The position numbers were made by a program, and so were the translations under genes. A DNA stretch of 64,000 nucleotides, taken from assembly GCF_002865645.1 (NCBI RefSeq), contig NW_020194575.1, positions 373,247 to 437,246 of the forward strand, in the 5' to 3' direction. Below are positions 57,312-64,000 of this stretch, piece by piece. Positions within the stretch are counted from its first letter, which is position 1. Each line of letters starts with the position of its first letter. The notes under the pieces are model-generated. The model worked only from the letters and a program-made list of their open reading frames with translations, ran no database searches and had not been told where the DNA came from. The stretch comes from Hyaloscypha bicolor E (Eukaryota > Ascomycota > Leotiomycetes > Helotiales > Hyaloscyphaceae).

Positions 57312-59191
57312 ATGGAATATTATTCTGATGTCGAGGAGTTTCAAGGTATTGAGTACCCTATGCTTCAAGGCAAGACACCTCTATTCACGTCAATGTGAGT
57401 TCCTGGTATTAACATCTCACAGGAAGAACCTATCTCGACCATGGTGGGGCAACAATATACGCCAAGTCTCTGGTCAACAATTTTGCATCAGATCTGGTGT
57501 CAAACCTATATGGCAACCCACACTCTATGAATGCCCCCGCGAAACTTTCAGGCCGGCTCGTCGACGATACACGGGAGAAGACTCTACGATTTTTGGGAGC
57601 TGACCCTGAACACTTTGACTTGGTTTTTGTTGCCAATGCAACGGCTGCCATCAAGCTTGTCATGGAATCGTTCAAGGACCTCTCGATCACCAACAAGCTG
57701 GTCGAGGGAGATGAATGCGGGTTCCGATACTTGTATCACATCGATTGCCATAACAGCGTCATTGGGGTCAGGGAAGCCACAGATGACAATCATTACTGTT
57801 TTCGAAACGACGCCGAGGTTGAACATTGGCTAGCTGGCACATCGAGTCAGAACGACAGTAATACGTTGGGACTTTTTGCGTATCCTGGACAAAGCAACAT
57901 GACGGGCAGACGTCTGTCACTTTCCTGGCCTGGGATTCTGAGGAGATCAACGCATCTATCCCATCAGGATACCTACTCACTGCTTGACGCAGCAGCTTTA
58001 GCAACCACGTATCCACTGAACAAAGTATTCAGCGACCCCGAATCAGCACCAGACTTCACTACCCTCTCTTTTTACAAGATCTTCGGCTATCCAGATCTCG
58101 GAGCACTCGTTGTACGTAAAGCTTCGGGAAGGATCCTACAATGGGGACGCAAGTATTTCGGCGGAGGAACAGTGGAAGCTGTTACCGTTCTAGGCAAAAG
58201 ACCTTGGTTCAAGAACCGCGGCATCCTACACGAAAGTCTCGAAGACGGAACCCTCCCCTTCCACAACGTCATTGCCCTGAGCGCCGCAATCGACACCCAC
58301 GAACGGATCTACGGCCCCGACCCCATGACAACCATCTCCCGCCATACCAACTTTCTCGGCAAAATGCTCTTTGACCGTATGTCCGCCCTGGTCCATCCCA
58401 ACGGCGTTGCAGTCTGCAGGATCTACAAAGGAGCAGAAAGTTCATACGGCGACAGCTCAACCCAAGGTGCAACCATTGCATTTAACGTCGTCCGCGAAGA
58501 CGGCCAATTCGTCCCGTATACCAGCGTTCTCGAAACCCTCGCCGACGAGCGAAAGATCTACGTCCGTTCCGGCCAACTCTGCAATCCAGGAGGGATAGCA
58601 TCAAGCCTAGGCTACGATACTTGGCACTTGAAACGCCTTGTTGCCAACGGACATCGCTGCGGAGCTGCGCATCTCACGAACACGGAAATCGTTAACGGAA
58701 AGCCAACCGGCGTAGTCCAGGTGTCTCTTGGTGCTATGACGACGATTGCGAATATCGACTCCCTGATCACGTTCTTGCGAGAGGAGTTTATTCGTGATGG
58801 GTTTCAACAACTAATAGATGATGCGAATGGGAGGAATATCGGTATTCCGATCAGAGTCAGCTCGAAGGATCAGAGTTGTTATTCGTATAGGGAGAAATCA
58901 GATCGCCATGCTAGTCACAATAGCAATGGGCATGAAGACTCCCAGGACTCCTTGAGTTTGGCTAGCTATCCGGCCTGTGCACGAACCACCACAGGAGATT
59001 CAAGAGCGTCGACTCGTCCCAGCACTGCCTCGGAGAGGAGGGAGAAAAGGTTATCGAATCTTCAGGGGTTTAACGATTCAGCTGTGCAGATGGCGCAGCC
59101 TAGAAAGGGGGCGGATACGAAGAAAGCGGAGGATGACAAGATGGGGTTTAGGAAAATGTTTAATAAGGAGAAGAAGAGCGTTGCAAATTGA
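57312..59191 (+). CDS. Molybdenum-cofactor-sulfurase-like class V aminotransferase without MOSC
   Basis: Exon 1 (57,312-57,369) and exon 2 (57,423-59,191) give 608 residues. The intron starts with GC (AAG|GCAAGA) and ends CACAG, a GC-AG intron, and joining restores YLDHGGATIYAKS, the family's N-terminal motif. Further marks are SNLYGNPHS, FVANATAAIKLV, TTLSFYKIFGYPDLGALVV (PLP Lys near residue 238) and VRSGQLCNPGG (Cys near 406, the persulfide-forming position in MoCo sulfurases), all in order. MoCo sulfurases put the terminal sulfur on the cofactor of xanthine dehydrogenase and aldehyde oxidase. They normally have a C-terminal MOSC domain. Here the last 110 residues are instead disordered and basic (Ser-rich, then FRKMFNKEKK). 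It may be a desulfurase half, or a relative with another job. Confidence 0.85.
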
Positions 59192-60491
59192 GTTGAAGTG
59201 CTGCTCACCTGCCTTGGTTGAGTTTATTTACTGGCATGTTAGCATGGCGTTACTGCATCCCGCTTTCCCTTCTTGCTTTGAACACCTTTATCTGGTACAT
59301 AAAGTCGTCAATATAGATTCTAATTCACCTTACTCCTACAGGTACTTTCAAGTTAGTACTGCTCAGTTCCTACGTTATCTTCCTCCTTTGAAGCATTCCC
59401 AATCAAAGTTATAGTCAGGAATGCTTTCAATCGCCTTGACATGCTTTGACCCGCCATCACATATTACTGATCAAGATATGTTGCACATTGGCACGAAAAT
59501 CTCACAAAATAATCACATATTTTCCAACCCCCCCCCCCAAAAAGCTGGATCTAATACGTCAGGTAGTAGTTCCAATCAGGTGTCTCTCCTTTATTTCCAC
59601 CACCCGGTTTGTTACTAAGTGCTCCAATGTTAAGCTTTCACTACCAGTGTCTCATACCAACAAATTAATCTCACCCTCCTGTTTCCTGTCCTTGATTCGT
59701 CTACTTCAGCAGCTTGGTCTCCCGTAGTGTCATGACAGACACACTATCCAGAACTTGGAGTGCTTATTTGAGAGACCTGTTGTTGAAATGAGGCAAAACA
59801 AAGCAGTGCTTTATTAATTGTGGCACCAAATATAGACTGGTTCAGATGAACGTAGAAGCTTAATTAATTCTCTAATGCTAGGGGAGAAGGTCTCCTTAAA
59901 TAAGCTAATAAGAATAGAGGATATTAGCTAGGCAAAGGAAACCTCATAATCTCAACACTTGTTGCTAATGCGTGGATAAACTAACTCTTATATTTAATTT
60001 CAGCCAGAATTCTCCACGGCTTTGGCCAAGACTGCCTAGGGGACCTACATGCCATTTCCGTAGGGCCTGCTGGCGAAGACGGCATATCCCTGCCTTGTGG
60101 AGACAATTGCAGTGATATTAGTGCCATTGCAAGTAGATTCAGTAACATATGGCGACTTCAGATGGCGATTCTACTTACTAGCTTAGGGTGATAAGAACTG
60201 GGTGGGGTCGGGGAAAGAGTTGTGGGAACAAAGAGTATGCAAGAATCTTACATATTGCTTTGGCACAAGCAAATCTGGGGGAACATAGCAGACCAATTAA
60301 TTTCGATGAGCCTCTGGGCAGGCCGTTAAAATACAGGATAATCCGATGCGCACAATTTCACCGTGGCAGATCAGGCGAAAAGGAAGCGATTAAGGCGATT
60401 CGATTACTACTCAACTTATAAAAGACGCCCACATCACAGGGCTTCTAATTTTCTCCACGCCCCAAAAGAACCATGAAATCTAAGAAGTTTT
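59192..60491. other. 1.3-kb intergenic region
   Basis: Contains the 3' ends of two convergent genes. A Cys-containing open stretch near 60,000-60,180 was considered and not accepted. A 12-base C run occurs near 59,529. Confidence 0.4.
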
Positions 60492-61601
60492 CTATAAAGT
60501 TCCACTTCCGGTACATCTAGGCAAAGGGAAAGTATCCCCAGTGCACAACTGAATAACACCATCAACCCAAGCCAAAGAATCATAGCTCATACTAGTGTAA
60601 GAATCAGCCTGGAAAGCGACCCTAGTCGCTCCCTCCGCAATGCATCCAATATCCACATAACCACTATGTCTCGTCGTACTCGGGTTGCTGACGACCGCTA
60701 TTGGAAAGTGATCGATTTATTGATGGAAAATCGATATATTGGAGGTTGACAATCTGTAGAATGACTAGATACAAGAGAGTGAAGTGTAAAAACAGAGGAA
60801 AAGTGTCTAAAGTAAGGGATTTATTCCCATTACCCTTCGGCGATACCGGTGATGCCGAGCCCGCTTTCTCCGATACATTATCAATCAGCTGATAAATCAA
60901 AAGTAATCAAAATGACGATATACTAGTAAGCTTGGTAAGCTCAGCGAGTGACGCATGACAAATGAGAGTGGAGAACCCTAAATTAGTGGTTGAACCTGGT
61001 GCTGGAAGGACTGGTGAGCTAGCTATGGTAGCGTACCAATTTCAACAACCGCTCCATACTTTCCAGTCGGAATAGAGAAGGTGTATGCTGCTGCATATGA
61101 AGAAGCCCAAGTCTCGGTGTAGCTGATGCTGAATGTCGTGCTGAGGAATTGTTCGACGAGGGTGAGTGATGCGGATGCAGAGACGGATATGGAGTTGCTG
61201 ATACTGAATCCTTCGGTGACAGAGACAGAGGTGCCATCTGTGTTGGCTTTGACCACTCGGGACATGAGAACGTCCCAGTTGAGGAACGTTTCAACTGGGT
61301 TCAGCGTGAAGACTGTTTCGGTAGAGCAGCGGGCTCCGAGGGCGCGGGTTGGAAGTTCGTCTGTGGTTGAGGAGCTAGTGGCCTTGTAGACTGTTGCATT
61401 GGCGGGTGGTGCATTGTCGGCGTTGTAGAATGGGCTGCCCGTAGCGGCGATGGCAGAGTACTCTGAGCGCTTCATGACTTCGACACGGCCGCTTCTTCCA
61501 TAGAGGATAACGTCGTCTTCAGTCAACATTCTGCGAGGAAGAGTTGCAGCAGAAACGAATGTGACTCCAAATAGGAGGGTAGTGAGTGTTGAGGAAAGCA
61601 T
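60492..61601 (-). CDS. Secreted fungal protein, effector-like, beta-rich
   Basis: Exon 1 (61,601-61,037) and exon 2 (60,697-60,492) join across an unusually long 339-bp intron to 256 residues. A signal peptide is clear (MLSSTLTTLLFGVTFVSA). The mature start TLPRRMLTEDDVILYGRSG with RVEVMKRSEY resembles the beginning of proteins annotated as Celp0028-like effectors, recalled from memory and not certain. The centre alternates polar and small or hydrophobic residues (SISNSISVSASASLTL, TTFSISYTETW), suggesting long amphipathic beta hairpins. The end has GYVDIGCIAEGATRVAFQAD and LCTGDTFPLPRC, with Cys that could form disulfides. Such a pattern occurs in secreted adhesion or membrane-active proteins; no function is claimed. 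The gene is divergent from a second secreted protein gene. Confidence 0.75.
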
Positions 61602-62602
61602 TTTGAATGAGTGCGTAGACTGAAAGAGTGAAGTAGTTGCGAGGGAAAGAGAAGATGCGAGGAGAAGACGCTTGTTAATGACTTGTAGCTTTCTTGTTAA
61701 GCAGGATGAAGGGGGATCTTATAAGATCTCATGGGCGTTGAAGTGATCCCAACAACGGGAAACTTGTCCCCCTATTAGGCACAACGCATGAGATCGCATG
61801 AGACCGTAAAGTGGCGCATTCGCTGTTGCTCCTTTTTGGGATTTGCTTCCTTGGCAACATCCACCTTCAACCGCCCATCCGTTTGCGATGATAATGAAAT
61901 AACTTCCTGACTCGTATTTTAAGCATACTAGAAGCTAGAACAAAGTTTAGCGATGTTTCCTGCAAACGCCGACGTGCTGACAGCTGGTCCGTGCCAGGCC
62001 TAAAAAAGAGGTCGCGAAACAAGCATCACCGATTTTTCTCGCTTAGCGGCCTGAGATCTCGGGCCAAGGAAAGGGGGGAGAGAAATAGAGTTTTCGGTTC
62101 CGTTTCACGTTCAGTGGCAGTCCCCAAATGGCAATTCCACCGCGGGGTTGAAATGACATCTTCAATGCCTCTACTACTGCTATGCCAATATGGGACGAGC
62201 ACGGTGGACTTGTGGGGTTTGGGAAGAGGCTGAGCTCTCTTTGTTAAAGCCGAGAGGGCATGGCGATGAACAAGATGATTTTAATTCCTTGTATCCAGGA
62301 CTTCTTTATTGTTTCAGTAGAAAGAAGGCTGAATAATTACGTCAAGTGAAGCTCGTCATAATCTGAGAAGTTATGCCTGTTCGTCTTTGCGTTGCGGTCG
62401 AGATGTCCGCGTTCAGTGCGCTTGAAGTTGTCTGGTGCAGCTTGTTATAAAGAGAAGTCCGTCAGCAAGCAAAGTTCAATCTATTCTCACTCAGCTCATC
62501 CAGTATCCCATCACGTTCGTTCTCCTACTCAACTCTCATTTTCACATTGCCTCTCAGCCTTTACTCAATCCAAATTACTCTTTACCATCGCCAACCAGCA
62601 AA
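61602..62602. promoter_or_regulatory. Divergent promoter region of two secreted-protein genes
   Basis: 1.0 kb between start codons. A 14-bp palindrome GATCTTATAAGATC at 61,715-61,728 supplies a TATA-like site about 115-125 bp before the minus gene. TATAAAG at 62,446-62,452 is about 155 bp before the plus gene, followed by a CT-rich leader. GCATGAGA occurs twice in tandem at about 61,786-61,803. No other gene is supported. Confidence 0.45.
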
Positions 62603-63141
62603 ATGAAGACCTCCTTCTCCACGCTTCTTTTCGCATTTTCATTGACTGGAAGGTATGTTCTTCATCTCACCCATCCCCCCCTCCCCTTCTCGACAACAAC
62701 TAACTCTAACCCTAATAGGGTCCTCGCAGATCTCCACCAAAACGCAGTTTGCGTCGACACCATGGACGCCGGTGTAAAACCCCTTCCTTCCCAGACATAC
62801 TCAATCCCACTAACAACACTTAGAATGTCCTCAACGAAACAGCAACAGCCACAGCTTGCGGCTACTACTTCATGAGAAACAAGGGAACCGAGCAATGGAA
62901 CACATGTCCGGATTGCATTATGGTAAGATCTTGCTTCTCTTGCTTCAGTTCTCCAGGCTAATATGAAATGATAGCTCGACACTCCATCTATCCACTGCAA
63001 CTCGGAAGCATGGCATATCGGCGGTGACGAGGTTCGCTCCCTTTCCTCGTGACTCGCTTGGAAAAAATGCTAATAAATCTCTTCTTCAAGATCACGTATT
63101 ATTGTCAACTGGCTGGGGCGGATAATGCATTGACTAGTTAA
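62603..63141 (+). CDS. Small secreted cysteine-rich protein, five exons
   Basis: Exons 62,603-62,652, 62,719-62,773, 62,824-62,922, 62,975-63,031 and 63,091-63,141 have consistent phases and total 104 codons (103 residues). The start MKTSFSTLLFAFSLTGRVLA is a signal peptide, probably cut before DLHQ. The mature part of about 83 residues has six Cys (in VCVD, ACGYY, NTCPDC, HCNS, YYCQ), an even number suited to three disulfides, and one likely N-glycosylation site (NET). Small size, secretion and Cys content are the standard criteria for candidate fungal effectors or small secreted proteins. No family was recognised. Introns are short with GTATGT, GTAAAA, GTAAGA and GTTCGC donors; the last is the weakest. 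The many small exons explain why no long reading frame marks this gene. Confidence 0.72.
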
Positions 63142-64000
63142 AAGCTTCTTGGGACCTCGGGACGTGAAGAGATAGAAGATCTCTGCGATTGGGAAACTTT
63201 GACATCATTTTGAGTTTGGGGGTTTTTGGCGGTATAATGTGCTTTAAACGAATGCAACTGGAGTCCTACAGTTTCGTGATTATTTATGCAAGGAAGTACT
63301 TACGTCTCGGGTAAGTTCACATGGTCACCCTAAATACCCCAAAGGCTCAACGCTTCCCTCGAAACAAATTTCATCTTATAATTTTATTTTTATGGAAAAT
63401 TGAACGCCATTTAATGATATCTTGTTACTCGGTTCTATTACCAATCTAGTAGTTGCTTGGCACTTTGAAATGTCTTGAGGGCACGAGCCGACATGTTCCC
63501 CGAGAGCTAGAAAGAAGAAAGGGCAAGGAGATTAACAGGACGTCCATATAGCATAACTTAAGTCAAAACGTAGTGTGTTTTTTTTTTTTTTTTTTGAGTT
63601 TTGTAGGCTTCAGGCAATTGGCAGAATACTACTTATAAACATTGGACTTATGACGCGGTGGCCGCAGAGGACATTGGCGCATGCTGAATAAGACTAAGCA
63701 TAAGAAATAGTTTGGAGACATAATAAAAGGATACTGAGCATATATTACGCAAGGGGAGAAGATATGGACCCGGTAGTTGCTGGATTCTGGCACAAGAGAA
63801 AGCCGGAAGTGAGACTCAGTGATCTGTGTAGCATTTTGACGCTTGAGTATTCTAATAACGGCCTCTTTCTTGAGATAATCTCGAATAAATCCATTGTTGA
63901 TTTCGAAATGCTCGAAACTAAGCCTACTGCGGTTAAAAAACCCTCCTTGAAACTCCACACTTCTCCTCGATGAATACTGAGAAGCACACTGGAGGGCATT
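63142..64000. other. Right edge, no supportable gene
   Basis: Contains an 18-base T run at 63,578-63,595. Short open frames on both strands near 63,630-63,999 overlap each other and show no family similarity. A gene could begin beyond the window. Confidence 0.35.

Noticed and set aside
60000..60180. Cys-containing frame (CGDNCSD) in the intergenic region
   Set aside because: Looked like a fragment of a secreted protein, but no start, splice sites or extended similarity could be found.
63578..63595. 18-base T run as a terminator
   Set aside because: Simple homopolymer; no RNA gene is seen before it.
63629..63999. Overlapping frames on both strands at the right edge
   Set aside because: Neither strand shows a known motif or splice structure; a gene reaching past the edge cannot be judged.
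1..64000. CRISPR arrays, bacterial operons, tRNA or rRNA genes
   Set aside because: No spacer-repeat pattern, no cloverleaf or rRNA motif noticed, and gene structure is fungal.

Overview
The window reads as nuclear DNA of a filamentous ascomycete (Pezizomycotina). Genes carry short GT-AG introns, mostly 46-90 bp, often with CTAAC/CTGAC branch points. The protein families are typical of moulds: Clr5, Zn2Cys6/fungal_trans, AcuF-type C2H2, DUF7580, AsaB/CmcJ-like, TauD-like and fungal F-box. Repeats are heavily mutated in the RIP manner, with CAG/CAA and TGG codons turned to TAG/TAA and catalytic Asp turned to Asn. No narrower taxon can be claimed from the sequence alone.

Layout. Bases 1-17,900 and 26,600-35,200 are very AT-rich blocks of ruined LTR retrotransposons. 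Two elements can be delimited exactly. One spans 10,362-17,353: a plus-strand chromodomain Ty3/gypsy element with 303-bp LTRs and TSD TAAAG. The other spans 27,911-34,352: a minus-strand gypsy element with 280-bp LTRs and TSD GTTTA. Further gypsy remains lie at 1-620 and 2,650-9,964, and a second LTR family (289 bp) occurs at 9,965-10,253 and 27,153-27,441. Between the blocks (18,389-25,361) lie a Clr5-domain gene, an AsaB/CmcJ-like oxygenase gene, a broken aspartic protease, a broken F-box gene and several small inverted-repeat elements. One of these is a 606-bp hAT-type MITE with a perfect 8-bp TSD.

From 35,472 to 47,698 there is a metabolic neighbourhood: an ornithine-aminotransferase-like gene, a Zn2Cys6 regulator, an AAAP amino-acid permease (broken), a LaeA/TAM-type methyltransferase (broken by a 444-bp MITE), a Dal5-type MFS transporter (frameshifted) and a TauD-like dioxygenase. 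Together they suggest uptake and breakdown of an amino or sulfonated nitrogen source, but half of the set looks inactivated or carries indel errors.

From 48.7 to 55.7 kb there is a divergent pair and the most unusual object in the window. The minus gene encodes a protein of about 1,489 residues. It joins an AcuF-type N-terminal region and zinc fingers to segments resembling an Itc1/WAC-DDT region, a Pin4/Cip2-type RRM, an ERp38/PDI-type thioredoxin fold lacking its CxxC, and a Nam8/Csx1-type RRM. The plus gene, 360 bp away, encodes a DUF7580-type protein.

The right end holds a molybdenum-cofactor-sulfurase-like class V aminotransferase without a visible MOSC domain, then a divergent pair of secreted proteins (256 aa, and a five-exon 103-aa cysteine-rich one). 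The last 860 bases show no supportable gene.
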